NCBI RefSeq assembly: GCF_021726475.1 | Contig: NZ_JAKJRU010000003.1 | Coordinates: 186,001-250,000, forward strand | Reading direction: 5' to 3' | Source of the DNA: Pseudomonas oligotrophica | GTDB lineage: Bacteria; Pseudomonadota; Gammaproteobacteria; Pseudomonadales; Pseudomonadaceae | DNA: 64,000 bases | Shown here: positions 1 through 10,235 of the stretch, one piece after another | Numbering within the stretch: position 1 is the stretch's first letter | Layout: the number at the start of each line of letters is the position of its first letter | The notes under the pieces: model-generated | Seen by the model: only the letters and a program-made list of their open reading frames with translations | What the model was told of the DNA's origin: nothing | The model's database searches: none | Made by a program: the position numbers and the translations under genes

Positions 1-1151
<1,151 letters not shown>

Positions 1152-1206
1152 GCTGGCGGCGGCGCCGGGGCTAAGCTCTGCCGACCATCCATTGGCGGAG
1201 CCGGCC

Positions 1207-2145
1207 ATGCACGAAATCATCCTGCACCACTATCCCACCTCGCCGTTCGCCGAGAAGGCGCGCCTGCTGCTGGGCTTCAAGCAGCTATCCTGGCGCTCGG
1301 TGGGCATCCCGCCGATCATGCCCAAGCCGGACCTGACCGCGCTCACCGGCGGCTACCGACGCACGCCGGTGCTGCAGATCGGCGCCGACATCTATTGCGA
1401 CACCGCGCTGATCGCCCGTCGCCTGGAGGCGGAGAAGGCCACTCCGGCGCTGCTGCCCGACGGCCAGGAATTCGTCGTCGCGGCGCTGGCGCAGTGGGCC
1501 GACACGGTGCTGTTCCTCAACGCCGTGACGCTGATGTTCCAGCCCGAATCCATGGCCCTGCGCTTTGCCCAGGTGCCCGCCGAGTTCGCCGAGAAGTTCG
1601 GCAAGGACCGCGCCCAGCTGTTCGGCAGCGGCTCGGTGCGCCGCGTGCCGCTGGAGCAGGCGAAGAACGACTGGCCGACCTTCATGGCCCGGTTGCAGCA
1701 GCAGCTGGCGCGCGACGAGGGCGAGTTCCTGTTTGGCGCGGCGCCGACCCTGGCGGACTTCGCGGTGGCGCCCTGCCTGTGGTTCCTGCGTGCCACGCCG
1801 GTGACCTCGCCGCTGGTCGACGACTACCCCGAGGTCGCGGCCTGGCTGGACAAGGTGCTGGCGGTCGGGCATGGCTCGTTCAGCGAGCTGGCGTCGGCCG
1901 ACGCGGTGCAACTGGCCGCCCAGGCGAGCCCGGCGGCGCTGCCCGACGAGCCGTTCTGCGAGCCCAACGGCTTCAGCCGCGGCCAGCGGGTGGCGGTGGC
2001 GCCGGTGGACTACGGCGTCGACCCGGTGGAAGGCGAGCTGGTGTTCGCCGGAGCCGAGGAGCTGATCGTGCGTCGCGAAGACCCGCGCGCCGGCGAGCTG
2101 CACGTGCATTTCCCGCGGGTCGGCTATCGCCTGGAACTGCGCTGA
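1207..2145 (+). CDS. Glutathione S-transferase family protein with C-terminal extension
   Basis: 312 aa. Residues about 1-80 form a thioredoxin-like GST N-domain (HHYPTSPFAEKARLLLG, cis-Pro in YRRTPVLQIG, then a DTALIARRLE helix). An all-helical GST C-domain follows to about residue 225 (GEFLFGAAPTLADFAVAPCLWF). The remaining about 75 residues (PFCEPNGFSRGQRVAVAPVDYG to the end) are not part of a normal GST and look like a small beta-rich add-on. The active-site loop YPTSPFAEK has Thr/Ser and no Cys, so Ser- or Tyr-type chemistry or pure binding is possible. The ATG follows GGAG. The 3' end is convergent with ppk2, 4 bp away. Substrate unknown. Confidence 0.82.
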   Translation: MHEIILHHYPTSPFAEKARLLLGFKQLSWRSVGIPPIMPKPDLTALTGGYRRTPVLQIGADIYCDTALIARRLEAEKATPALLPDGQEFVVAALAQWADTVLFLNAVTLMFQPESMALRFAQVPAEFAEKFGKDRAQLFGSGSVRRVPLEQAKNDWPTFMARLQQQLARDEGEFLFGAAPTLADFAVAPCLWFLRATPVTSPLVDDYPEVAAWLDKVLAVGHGSFSELASADAVQLAAQASPAALPDEPFCEPNGFSRGQRVAVAPVDYGVDPVEGELVFAGAEELIVRREDPRAGELHVHFPRVGYRLELR

Positions 2146-2149
2146 GGGC

Positions 2150-2971
2150 TCAGGGGATGGCGTCGAGGTCGGCCTGAGCGAACGGCGCCGGCCGCTGCGG
2201 CCAGTCCAGCTGCAACCGCTCGAAGGCGCGCGCCAGCAGGCTGGCGACCAGCAGGTCGCGCAGCCAGCGGTGGTCGGCGGGGATCACGTACCAGGGCGCC
2301 TGTGCGCTGTGGGTGGCGACGAGCACCTCGGCCCAGCGCGCCTGGCGGCTGCCGAACTCGCGGTGATCGAGCAGGTCGCCAGGGCTCAGCTTCCAGCGCT
2401 TGTTCGGGGCCTCGAGGCGGCGGCGCAGGCGGTGTTTCTGTTCGGCATGCGACAACTGCAGGTAGCACTTGAGCGGCTGGATCCGGCGCGCGATCAGGCC
2501 TTGCTCGAAGGCGCACACGGCGTCCTGGCGCGCCGGCAGCTCGGCGCTGCGGCACAGGCCATCACGCAGGTCGCTGACCAGGCCCTCGTAGTAGCTGCGG
2601 TTGAAGGCGCCGAGCTGGCCGGCACCCGGCAGTTGCCGTTCGTAGCGACAGAGAAAACCTTGCGCCCGCTCGGCCGCAGTCGGTGGCTGGAAGCCCTTGG
2701 CGACCAGCGCCAGCGGGTCGAGGCCGCCGAGTACCCGGCGGATCACGCCGCTCTTGCCGGCGCAGTCCGGCCCCTGCAGGACCAGCAGCAGGGCGTCGTG
2801 GCGGTTGGCCCAGAGCATGCTGTGCTGCTGGCGCAACCAGGGCTTGAGCCGGGCCAGGCGTTCGCCGGCCTCTTCGCGGTCGAGCCCCAGCCGCCGTGCC
2901 GGGTCGCCGGCCAGCGGTGCGGCCGGGTCGAGGCGGCAGGCCTCGAGCAGGGCGTCGGGCAGGCGCGCCAT
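2150..2971 (-). CDS. ppk2: Polyphosphate kinase 2 family protein
   Basis: 273 aa, PPK2-type nucleotide kinase that transfers phosphate between polyphosphate and nucleoside mono- or diphosphates. The Walker A loop GPDCAGKSG is at residues 67-75, the FNRSYYE (Walker B region) motif at 123-129, and the lid-module segment NKRWKLSPGDL at 190-200. Length fits the short, single-domain PPK2 class. Direction (nucleotide synthesis or poly-P synthesis) and NMP/NDP preference cannot be read from sequence. It starts 10 bp after yejK on the same strand, so the two are probably co-transcribed. Confidence 0.88.
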   Translation of the reverse strand: MARLPDALLEACRLDPAAPLAGDPARRLGLDREEAGERLARLKPWLRQQHSMLWANRHDALLLVLQGPDCAGKSGVIRRVLGGLDPLALVAKGFQPPTAAERAQGFLCRYERQLPGAGQLGAFNRSYYEGLVSDLRDGLCRSAELPARQDAVCAFEQGLIARRIQPLKCYLQLSHAEQKHRLRRRLEAPNKRWKLSPGDLLDHREFGSRQARWAEVLVATHSAQAPWYVIPADHRWLRDLLVASLLARAFERLQLDWPQRPAPFAQADLDAIP

Positions 2972-2981
2972 GGCGGAGCCT

Positions 2982-3989
2982 TCAGTCCTTGCGGCGCTTG
3001 AGCTGGTCCTTCAGCTGGGTCGGCAGCTGGCGGATGATCAGCATGTCGCGGGCCTCGTCGTACTCGATCTTCGAGCCCAGCAGGTGCGATTCGAAGCTGA
3101 TCGACAGCCCCTCGGCGCGCCCGGTGAAGCGACGGAACTGGTTCAGGGTGCGCTTGTCCGGCGGGATCTCCGGCGACAGGCCGTAGTCCTTGTTGCGGAT
3201 GTGCTCGTAGAAGGCGCGCGGGCGCTCCTCGTCGATCACCCCCGACAGCTCCTCGAGCGTCATCGGTTCGCCGAGCCGGGCCTGGGTGCTGGCGTAGTCG
3301 ACCAGTGCGCTGGTCTTCTCGCGCGCCTGCTCCTCGGGCAGGTCCTCGCTCTCGACATAATCGCTGAAGGCCTTGAGCAGGGTGCGCGTCTCGCTTGGCG
3401 CGTCGACGCCTTCCTGGCAGCCGATGAAGTCGCGGAAGTACTCCGAAACCTTCTTGCCGTTCTTGCCCTTGATGAAGGAGATGTACTGCTTCGACTGCTT
3501 GTTGTTCTGCCACTCGGAAATGTTGATGCGCGCCGCCAGGTGCAACTGGCCGAGGTCCAGGTGCTTGGCCGGCGCCACGTCCAGCGACTCGGTCACCGCC
3601 ACGCCCTCGCTGTGGTGCAGCAGGGCGATGGCCAGGTAGTCGGTCATGCCCTGCTGGTAATGCGCCAGCAGCACGTGGCCGCCGGTGGACAGGTTCGACT
3701 CGTCCATCAGCTTCTGCAGGTGCTCGACGGCCTGGCGACTGAAGGCGGTGAAGTCCAGCGCGCCGTCCAGGTACTGCGCCAGCCAGCCGCTGAACGGGTA
3801 GGCGCCGGACTCCTCGTGGAACAGGCCCCAGGCCTTGCCCTGCTTGGCGTTGTAGCTCTCGTTGAGGTCGGCGAGCAGGTTCTCCATCGCCTGCGATTCG
3901 CCCAGCTCGCTGTCGCGCGCATGCAGGGTCGAAGGCGAGCCGTCGGGTTTCTTGTCGATCAGGTGGACGATGCAATGGCGGATCGGCAT
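2982..3989 (-). CDS. yejK: Nucleoid-associated protein YejK/NdpA
   Basis: 335 aa, exactly the usual length of YejK/NdpA, a nucleoid-associated protein of unknown precise function that is widespread in gammaproteobacteria. The start at [13 protein letters not shown] was chosen because it matches the family N-terminus; the open frame continues 38 codons upstream with Cys-rich, non-conserved sequence. Recognisable parts are [41 protein letters not shown] and the basic tail [10 protein letters not shown]. It is the first gene of a probable yejK-ppk2 transcript and is divergent from the MFS gene. Confidence 0.93.
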   Translation of the reverse strand: MPIRHCIVHLIDKKPDGSPSTLHARDSELGESQAMENLLADLNESYNAKQGKAWGLFHEESGAYPFSGWLAQYLDGALDFTAFSRQAVEHLQKLMDESNLSTGGHVLLAHYQQGMTDYLAIALLHHSEGVAVTESLDVAPAKHLDLGQLHLAARINISEWQNNKQSKQYISFIKGKNGKKVSEYFRDFIGCQEGVDAPSETRTLLKAFSDYVESEDLPEEQAREKTSALVDYASTQARLGEPMTLEELSGVIDEERPRAFYEHIRNKDYGLSPEIPPDKRTLNQFRRFTGRAEGLSISFESHLLGSKIEYDEARDMLIIRQLPTQLKDQLKRRKD

Positions 3990-4114
3990 GGGGCACTCAA
4001 TACAGGATGGACTGGAACAGCTGCAGTTTAACTGAGCGGGACAGTCCGATGAGCAGTTGCGGCAGGCCGGGGCCTGCTGAGTAAACTGGTCGCCTTTTCC
4101 CAAGGAATATGCTC

Positions 4115-5329
4115 ATGACTTCCACATGGCGCACCTGCGGCTGGATGCTGCTCGGGGCTTCACTGATTCTGGCGGTCTCGCTCGGCGTGCGGCACGGCTT
4201 CGGCCTGTTCCTGTCACCGATGAGCGCCGAGTTCGGCTGGGGGCGCGAGGTGTTCGCCTTTGCCATCGCGCTGCAGAACCTCATCTGGGGCCTGGTGCAG
4301 CCGTTCACCGGCGCGCTGGCCGATCGCTTCGGCGTGGCGCGTGCGGTACTCATCGGCGGCATTCTCTACGCCATCGGGCTGGCCCTGATGGCGGTGGCCG
4401 ACTCGCCGACCACGCTGGCGCTGAGCGCCGGGTTGCTGATCGGCCTGGGCCTGTCCGGCACCTCGTTCTCGGTGATCCTCGGTGCCGTCGGCCGTGCCGT
4501 GCCGGCCGAGCAGCGCAGCATGGCGATGGGCATCGCCAGCGCCGCGGGTTCCTTCGGCCAGTTCGTCATGCTGCCGGGCAGCCTCGGCCTGATCCAGTGG
4601 CTGGGCTGGTCGTCGGCACTGCTGGCGCTGAGCCTGCTGGTGGCGCTGATCCTGCCGCTGGCGGCGATGATGCGCGGCCAGCGCGAGCTGCCGGCAGCGC
4701 CCGGTACGCAGCAGTCGCTGGGCGAGGCGCTGCGCGAAGCGGCCGGCCACTCGGGGTTCCGCCTGCTGGCGCTGGGCTTCTTCGTCTGCGGCTTCCAGGT
4801 GGTGTTCATCGGTGTGCACCTGCCGGCCTACCTGGTCGACAACCACCTGCCCGCGCAGGTCGGCACCACGGTGCTGGCACTGGTCGGGCTGTTCAATGTG
4901 GTCGGTACCTACACCGCCGGCTGGCTGGGCAGCTGCTACTCCAAGCCCAAGCTGCTCGCCGGGCTGTACCTGACCCGCGCGGTGGTGATCAGCCTGTTCC
5001 TGCTCGCGCCGCTCTCGGAGTGGTCGGCCTATGCCTTCGGCATCGCCATGGGGCTGCTCTGGTTGTCGACCGTGCCGCTGACCAACGGCACGGTGGCGAC
5101 GCTGTTCGGCGTGCGCAACCTGTCGATGCTCGGCGGCATCGCCTTCCTGTTCCATCAGCTGGGTTCATTCTTCGGCGGCTGGCTGGGCGGCTGGCTGTAC
5201 GACCGCACGGGCAGCTACGACCTGGTCTGGCAGATCGCGATCGGCCTGAGCCTGATGGCCACGGTGCTCAACTGGCCGATCCGCGAGCAACCGGTGGCGC
5301 GCCTGCAGGCGCGCGAGGCGGCCACGTGA
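4115..5329 (+). CDS. MFS permease
   Basis: 404 aa with about 12 predicted membrane helices and major-facilitator features. An N-terminal helix (ASLILAVSLGVRHGFGLFL) is followed by an A-like loop with GALADRFGVARAVLIGG, and the C-half carries GWLGGWLYDRTGSYD. The second ATG was chosen over the one at 4109 because the AAGGA ribosome-binding site at 4102-4106 is 8 nt from it and only 2 nt from the first. Substrate unknown. Monocarboxylate-type permeases share this look, but nothing nearby points to one compound. A micro-ORF overlaps the stop codon. Confidence 0.87.
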   Translation: MTSTWRTCGWMLLGASLILAVSLGVRHGFGLFLSPMSAEFGWGREVFAFAIALQNLIWGLVQPFTGALADRFGVARAVLIGGILYAIGLALMAVADSPTTLALSAGLLIGLGLSGTSFSVILGAVGRAVPAEQRSMAMGIASAAGSFGQFVMLPGSLGLIQWLGWSSALLALSLLVALILPLAAMMRGQRELPAAPGTQQSLGEALREAAGHSGFRLLALGFFVCGFQVVFIGVHLPAYLVDNHLPAQVGTTVLALVGLFNVVGTYTAGWLGSCYSKPKLLAGLYLTRAVVISLFLLAPLSEWSAYAFGIAMGLLWLSTVPLTNGTVATLFGVRNLSMLGGIAFLFHQLGSFFGGWLGGWLYDRTGSYDLVWQIAIGLSLMATVLNWPIREQPVARLQAREAAT

Positions 5330-5445
5330 AGGCGCTCTGGCTCGCCGGCGCGGGCCTGGCGGCGTTGCTGCTGGTGCTGCTGACCTGGTGGGGCTGGCAG
5401 CGCGGCGGGCTGGCGCTGCTGCAGCTCGGGCTGGGTACTTGCTGA
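5326..5445 (+). CDS. Tiny single-pass membrane protein (39 aa)
   Basis: Starts with GTG inside the MFS stop region (GTGA overlap) and encodes MKALWLAGAGLAALLLVLLT, one clear membrane helix, then a Trp-rich border (WWGWQRGG) and a short tail ending in GLGTC. The stop-start overlap and hydrophobic composition suggest translational coupling to the permease, as for small transporter-associated peptides, but no family is recognised. It could also be a chance open frame. Confidence 0.45.
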   Translation: MKALWLAGAGLAALLLVLLTWWGWQRGGLALLQLGLGTC

Positions 5446-5561
5446 GCGTTCGTCGCCATTGGACGAAAAATGCTTCGCGTTGGGAATCAAATCGGCATTC
5501 GGGTGCTCAAACAGGCGAGACGGGCAGAGAACCTGTCGCAGAACCGTAACCCAAGCCATGT

Positions 5562-5584
5562 AAAAAGCTGCCGAGCAGTTTTTT
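5562..5584 (+). terminator. Intrinsic-terminator-like hairpin next to a ribosome-binding site
   Basis: AAAAAGCTGC, a 3-nt CGA spacer and GCAGTTTTTT form a hairpin (one G-U pair) ending in six T residues. It could end the MFS transcript. The T-run is immediately followed by the GGAG ribosome-binding site of the next gene, so it may instead act as an attenuator or leader structure for that gene. Confidence 0.55.
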
Positions 5585-5594
5585 GGAGCCCGAA

Positions 5595-5786
5595 ATGTCC
5601 ACCCTCACCGAACTCGCCCAACACATCGCCAAGCTCTATCCGCTGCAGGACAAGCAGGCCGGCAAGCGCTATCGAGTGGTAGGCGAGTTGGCCGGCATGA
5701 CCGAACTCGAAGAGATCAACGGCGAGCCGCGCTACATCCAGACCCTGGCCCTGAAGAACAGCCAGCGCTGGGAAATCGCCGTCTGA
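5595..5786 (+). CDS. Small conserved-looking cytoplasmic protein (63 aa)
   Basis: 63 aa beginning MSTLTELAQHIAKLYPLQDK with a GGAG ribosome-binding site 6 nt upstream. No signal peptide or membrane helix; mixed charged sequence with RYIQTLALKNSQRWEIAV at the end. I do not recognise a named family. Codon use and the good ribosome-binding site support a real gene. It sits alone between the MFS gene and convergent rlmF (13 bp gap), directly behind a terminator-like hairpin. Confidence 0.7.
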   Translation: MSTLTELAQHIAKLYPLQDKQAGKRYRVVGELAGMTELEEINGEPRYIQTLALKNSQRWEIAV

Positions 5787-5799
5787 GGCGATTCGCCGC

Positions 5800-6792
5800 T
5801 CATTCCGACCGGTTCGCGCCGCGCTTGGCCAGCCAGGCCGTCCGGCGCTCGCCGTCCAGGTAGCTCCAGGCTACGAAGCGGCTGCGCTTCTGCCCCTGGG
5901 CCATATCTACCACGCGCACCTCACGCGCGCCGGCTCGCTGCAGCCGCGCCTTCAGTGGCTCGACATTGCCGCCCTTCGAGACCAGGGTACTGAACCAGCA
6001 GACCTGCGTGGCGAAGGCCGCGCTTTCCTCGGCGAGGCGGGCGATGAAGGCCGCCTCGCCGCCTTCGCACCAGAGTTCTGCCGCCTGCCCGCCGAAGTTG
6101 AGCAGCGGCAGCTTGCGCTTGGGATCGAGCTTGCCCAGGTTGCGCCACTTGCGCTTGCTGCCACTGCTGGCCTCTGCTGCCGAGGCATGGAAGGGCGGGT
6201 TGCACAGTGTCACCTCGAAGCGTTCACCGGCCTGGATCAGTCCGGCGAAGAGCTTTTGCGGGTCGGCCTGGCGGCGCAGCTCGATCGCCCCGCCGAGGCG
6301 GTTGGCGCGCACGATGGCCTCGGCCGAGGCCAGGGCGGTGGCGTCGATGTCCGAGCCGGTGAAGCGCCAGCCGTACTCACGGTGGCCGATCAGCGGGAAG
6401 ATGCAGTTGGCCCCGGTGCCGATATCCAGCACGCGGACGGCCTTGCCGCGCGGAATCACCCCGGCGTTGTCGGCGGCCAGCAGGTCGGCCAGCCCGTGCA
6501 GGTAGTCGGCCCGGCCCGGTACCGGCGGGCACAGGTAGCCGGCGGGAATGTCCCAGTGCTCGATGCCGTAGAACAATCGCAGCAGGGCGCGGTTGAACAC
6601 CTTGACCGCCTCGGGATCGGCGAAGTCGATGCTCTGCTTGCCGTAGGGATTGAGGATGACGAAGCGGGCCAGCGCCGGGCAGGCGGCGATCAGGCGCGGG
6701 AAGTCGTAGCGCCCGCCGTGGCGGTTGCGCGGGTGCAGCACGGCCTTGGCGCTGGCGGTATGGGCGGTGCGGTTCGGGGGCTTGCTTGGCAT
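5800..6792 (-). CDS. rlmF: 23S rRNA m6A1618 methyltransferase RlmF
   Basis: 330 aa. The N-terminal [13 protein letters not shown] segment and [24 protein letters not shown] are typical of RlmF. The SAM-binding loop is [16 protein letters not shown] (DIGTG at 123-127), and the catalytic NPPF adenine-N6 methyltransferase motif is at 198-201. The enzyme methylates A1618 of 23S rRNA. The ATG giving MPSKPPN was chosen over an upstream frame extension. It is the last gene of the leftward group, 43 bp after the YbfB-type permease. Confidence 0.93.
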   Translation of the reverse strand: MPSKPPNRTAHTASAKAVLHPRNRHGGRYDFPRLIAACPALARFVILNPYGKQSIDFADPEAVKVFNRALLRLFYGIEHWDIPAGYLCPPVPGRADYLHGLADLLAADNAGVIPRGKAVRVLDIGTGANCIFPLIGHREYGWRFTGSDIDATALASAEAIVRANRLGGAIELRRQADPQKLFAGLIQAGERFEVTLCNPPFHASAAEASSGSKRKWRNLGKLDPKRKLPLLNFGGQAAELWCEGGEAAFIARLAEESAAFATQVCWFSTLVSKGGNVEPLKARLQRAGAREVRVVDMAQGQKRSRFVAWSYLDGERRTAWLAKRGANRSE

Positions 6793-6835
6793 GCGGACGG
6801 CTGCTGGCGGATCAGGCGCGCATTGTCCCACAGCT

Positions 6836-8065
6836 CTAGCGTACGCGCGGCACCATCAGCATCCACAAGAGGCCCCAGAGCAGCGCGCCGGCGCCCAGCC
6901 AGAAGGCGCTGTGCAGGCTGCCGCCCTGGCCGACCCACAGGCTGGTGAGCCAGGGCGCGGCAAGCTGGGTCAGCCCGTAGAGCGCGATCAGCGCCGCCGA
7001 CAGCCGCGGCCCCTGGTGCGGGTGCAGCGTGCGCGCCAGGCGCTGGGTGAGCAGCACGGTGCCGAGGAAGGTGCCGCCGACCAGCACCGCGCAAAGCAGG
7101 ATGCCGCTGGTCGCCGGCAGCAGCAGCGCGGCCAGCACGCCGACCAGCTGGGTCAGGTAGCTCAGGCGCAGGGCGATGTCGTCGCCCAGGCGCACGCCGA
7201 GCCGGTTCCACAGCCAGGGCGAGGGCAGGGTCGCCAGCGCCACCACCAGCCAGCTGCTGTCGACCAGGAAGTCGCCGGGTGCGGCTTGCAGCCGCGCGAC
7301 CATCGGCAGGAAGGTCATCGGCAGGATGTAGCCCATCCCCGCGCCGGCATAGGCCAGGAACAGCGGCGTACTGGAGCGATCCAGCAAGCGACCGCTGGGC
7401 ACCTCGCTGTTGGCCGGGCGCGGCGGCTGTTCGGGCAGGTCCAGCCGCGCCAGCTGGCGCCAGCCCCACAGCGCCAGCGGCACGGACAGCACGGCTGCCG
7501 GCCACCAGCGCGCCGCGCCGTCGAGCAGGCCGCCGCTCAGGCTGACCAGCAGGCTGGACAGGATCAGCCCGACGCAGACGCCGAGGTAGACCAGGCCGCT
7601 GGCCGAGGCGCGCTGCTGGCGTGCCAGCCATTCGAGAATCAACGAGGGTGCCTGGACGAACACCAGGCCGTTGGCGATGCCGTTGGCCAGGCGCAGGGCC
7701 GCCAGGGTATCGGCGGACTCGGCCTGGGTTTGCAGCAGGCTGCTCGCCACGTGCAGCGCCAGGGCCCAGGGCAGCGAGCGACGGATCTTCGTCACGCTGT
7801 GCCAGCGCAGCGCGAGCAGCGCGCCGATCAGGTAGCCGAGGTAGTTCCAGCTGGCGATGCTGGCACCCTGCTGGATGGTCAGCAGGCCGTCCTCGACGAG
7901 CCAGGGCAGCAGCGGCGTATAGACGAAACGGCCAAGGCCGTGGACGACCAGCAGCAGGATGGCGCCGGCGAGCAGCACCGGGAACAGGGCAAGGCGTTGG
8001 GGCATCGCGGGCTTCTTGTCTGGTTTTTTCGGCGAGCTTACCGCGCCGGGTTCGACAGCGGCCAT
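6836..8065 (-). CDS. YbfB/YjiJ-type MFS permease
   Basis: 409 aa, about 12 membrane helices after a basic, charged N-terminus ([18 protein letters not shown]). Features of the YbfB/YjiJ subfamily are [15 protein letters not shown] in helix 1, [15 protein letters not shown] in helix 2, and [13 protein letters not shown] in the second half. Transport substrate of this subfamily is not established. It begins 15 bp downstream of the SLC13 permease, so it is probably in the same transcript. Confidence 0.85.
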   Translation of the reverse strand: MAAVEPGAVSSPKKPDKKPAMPQRLALFPVLLAGAILLLVVHGLGRFVYTPLLPWLVEDGLLTIQQGASIASWNYLGYLIGALLALRWHSVTKIRRSLPWALALHVASSLLQTQAESADTLAALRLANGIANGLVFVQAPSLILEWLARQQRASASGLVYLGVCVGLILSSLLVSLSGGLLDGAARWWPAAVLSVPLALWGWRQLARLDLPEQPPRPANSEVPSGRLLDRSSTPLFLAYAGAGMGYILPMTFLPMVARLQAAPGDFLVDSSWLVVALATLPSPWLWNRLGVRLGDDIALRLSYLTQLVGVLAALLLPATSGILLCAVLVGGTFLGTVLLTQRLARTLHPHQGPRLSAALIALYGLTQLAAPWLTSLWVGQGGSLHSAFWLGAGALLWGLLWMLMVPRVR

Positions 8066-8080
8066 GCCACTTTCGCTGCG

Positions 8081-9907
8081 TCAGAAGGGAAACAGCCGCG
8101 GCACCAGGACCAGGCTCAGCGCCATCACCAGCAGGGTGAAGGGCACGCCGATGCGCACGAAATCGGCGAAGTGGTAGCGGCCCGGGTTGAGCACCAGGGT
8201 GTTGACCGGCGAGGAGATCGGCGTCATGAAGGCGGCCGAAGCGGCCAGCGCGACGGTCATCGCGAAGGGATAGGGCGAGGTGCCGAGGTGCTCGGCGGTG
8301 GACAGGGCGACCGGCGCCATCAGCACCGCCGTGGCGGTATTGGAGATGAACAGGCCGGTCAGCGCGGTGATGACGAACAGGCAGGCCAGCAGCGCCAGCG
8401 GCCCGGCATCGCCGAACAGCCCGATCAGGCCGTCGACCGCCAGGGCGATGCCGCCGGTCTTCTGCAGCGCCAGGGCGAAGGGCAGCATGCCGACGATCAG
8501 CACCAGGCTCTGCCAGTGGATCGCCTTGTAGGCGCTGTCCATGTCGATGCAGCGGAACAGCCCCATCGCCAGGCAGCCGATCAGCGCGGCGAGCACGTTG
8601 GGCACTGCGCCGCTGACCATCAGCCCGACCATGATCGCCAGGCTGAGCAGGGCGAAGGGCGCGCGCCGCGCCGCCGGCGCCACGTCGTCGACCTCGGCCG
8701 GCAGGCTGAGCACGAGGAAGTCGCGGCCCAACCCCTGCAGGCGGTGGATGTGCTTCCAGCTGCCGGCCACCAGCAGGGTGTCCGCCGGCTTCAGCTTCTC
8801 GTCCACCAGCAGGCCGTCCAGTGCCCGGTGGTCGCGCCTGAGCCCGACCACGTTGAGTTTGTGCCGGCTGCGAAAGCCCAGCTCCTGGATGGTCTTGCCC
8901 GGCAGGCGCGAGTCCGGCGGCAGGGCGACTTCGGCCAGCCCGAGTTCCTGGGCATGCTCGGTGTAGTAGGAACTGGGCAGGTGCAGCGGCTCCAGGCCGA
9001 GCTCGTCGAAGGTCCCGAGCAGGCCGATCGCCGGACTGGCGAGATCGGCCAGCAGCACGTCGCCGGCCAGCAGTTCGCTGTTGCCGGTGGCGGTGATCAG
9101 CAGCTTGCGCAGGCGGTGCTGGCGTTCGATGGCGATCACGTTGATGCCGTACTGCTTGCGCAGTTCGAGGCCGTCGAGGATGCGGTTGGCCAGCACCGAG
9201 CCCGGCCGTACGCGCAGGCGCCGCTCGCGCTCGGCCAGGTGGTAGTCGCGGCCGAGATCGGCCAGGGTCAGCCGCGGCGGCGCGCCGTCCTGCCGGTCGC
9301 CCCGGTCCAGCCAGCGGCGCGCGACCAGCATGTAGGCGATGCCCAGCAGCAGTACGGCCAGGCCCAGCGGGGTGAAGGAGAAGAAGCCGAAGCCGTCGAG
9401 GCCGGCGCGGCGCAGTTCGCTGTTGATCACCAGGTTCGGCGGCGTCGCCACCAGCGTCAGCATGCCGCTGATCAGCCCGGCGAAGGCCAGCGGCATCATC
9501 AGCCGGCCGGGCGGCAGCTGCATGCGTGCGGCGATGCCCAGCACCACCGGGATGAAGATGGCGACCACGCCAGTCGAGCTCATCACCGAGCCGAGCCCGG
9601 CCACGGCCAGCATCAGCAGGACCAGCAGGCGCGTCTCGCTGCTGCCCGCGCTGCGCACCAGCCAGGCGCCCAGGCGATAGGCGATGCCGGTGCGCACCAG
9701 GCCGTCGCCGATGACGAACAGCGCGGCGATCAGCACCACGCTCGGATCGCTGAAGCCGGCCAGCGCCTCGTTGACCGTGAGGATGCCCGACAGCGGCAGG
9801 GCGACCATCGCCAGCAGCGCGACCACGTCCATGCGCGGCCGGTCGAGGATGAACAGGCCGACGCAGGCGGCCAGCAGGAACAGCACCAGCAGCAGGTCGG
9901 CGTTCAT
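8081..9907 (-). CDS. SLC13/DASS-family permease with two RCK_C domains
   Basis: 608 aa. Two blocks of membrane helices (about 1-200 and 410-608) are separated by a soluble part with two TrkA-C/RCK_C-like domains (about 208-290 and 310-392; GINVIAIER and KLNVVGLRR strands). The first membrane block carries STGVVAIFIPV and ATPPNLVINSELR; the second carries FISNTATAVLMAPVAL and SSPVNTLVLNPGRYHFADF, both typical of the divalent-anion:sodium symporter/SLC13 fold. Such proteins carry sulfate, dicarboxylates or similar anions. The substrate here is not determinable. It starts 3 bp after the winged-helix gene. Confidence 0.88.
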   Translation of the reverse strand: MNADLLLVLFLLAACVGLFILDRPRMDVVALLAMVALPLSGILTVNEALAGFSDPSVVLIAALFVIGDGLVRTGIAYRLGAWLVRSAGSSETRLLVLLMLAVAGLGSVMSSTGVVAIFIPVVLGIAARMQLPPGRLMMPLAFAGLISGMLTLVATPPNLVINSELRRAGLDGFGFFSFTPLGLAVLLLGIAYMLVARRWLDRGDRQDGAPPRLTLADLGRDYHLAERERRLRVRPGSVLANRILDGLELRKQYGINVIAIERQHRLRKLLITATGNSELLAGDVLLADLASPAIGLLGTFDELGLEPLHLPSSYYTEHAQELGLAEVALPPDSRLPGKTIQELGFRSRHKLNVVGLRRDHRALDGLLVDEKLKPADTLLVAGSWKHIHRLQGLGRDFLVLSLPAEVDDVAPAARRAPFALLSLAIMVGLMVSGAVPNVLAALIGCLAMGLFRCIDMDSAYKAIHWQSLVLIVGMLPFALALQKTGGIALAVDGLIGLFGDAGPLALLACLFVITALTGLFISNTATAVLMAPVALSTAEHLGTSPYPFAMTVALAASAAFMTPISSPVNTLVLNPGRYHFADFVRIGVPFTLLVMALSLVLVPRLFPF

Positions 9908-9910
9908 CGG

Positions 9911-10207
9911 TCAGGGATAGTGCAGCAGGGCCTTGATCCGCGCCAGGTTGGCCTCGACCCAGCGCCGGTCGATCGGGCCCCAGTCACGGATGCGATAGTG
10001 GCCGGCGTTGTGGCGCTCGCCGGTGTCCTGTTCGAACTGGCAATCGATGTCCAGTTCTTCCAGCGCGGCGAGGGTGTCCTGGGCGGTGCGCCGCGGCATG
10101 CCGGTCGCCTCGGTGAGCGCCGGCACGCTGGTGGCGGTGCCGCTGTCGACCAGCCAGGCGACGTAGAGGCGCCGGTAGAAGCTGGTCCTGGTCTTGCTGA
10201 CGGTCAT
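9911..10207 (-). CDS. Small winged-helix DNA-binding-like protein
   Basis: 98 aa. A helix-turn-helix segment (TSVPALTEATGMPRRTAQDTL) is followed by a helix and a wing-like hairpin (ELDIDCQFEQDTGERHNAGHYRI). No effector domain is present. It is sandwiched between nhaD (28 bp upstream) and the SLC13 permease (3 bp downstream) in one direction, so regulating one of these transporters is a reasonable guess, not a demonstrated role. Confidence 0.75.
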   Translation of the reverse strand: MTVSKTRTSFYRRLYVAWLVDSGTATSVPALTEATGMPRRTAQDTLAALEELDIDCQFEQDTGERHNAGHYRIRDWGPIDRRWVEANLARIKALLHYP

Positions 10208-10235
10208 CCGCCGGGGCCCTCGTCCGTTGCGCCGA

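Noticed and set aside
2595-2620. Asn in place of Asp in the PPK2 FNRSYYE motif as a disabling substitution
   Set aside because: Asn at this position is common among PPK2 family members with a similar motif, so loss of activity is not implied.
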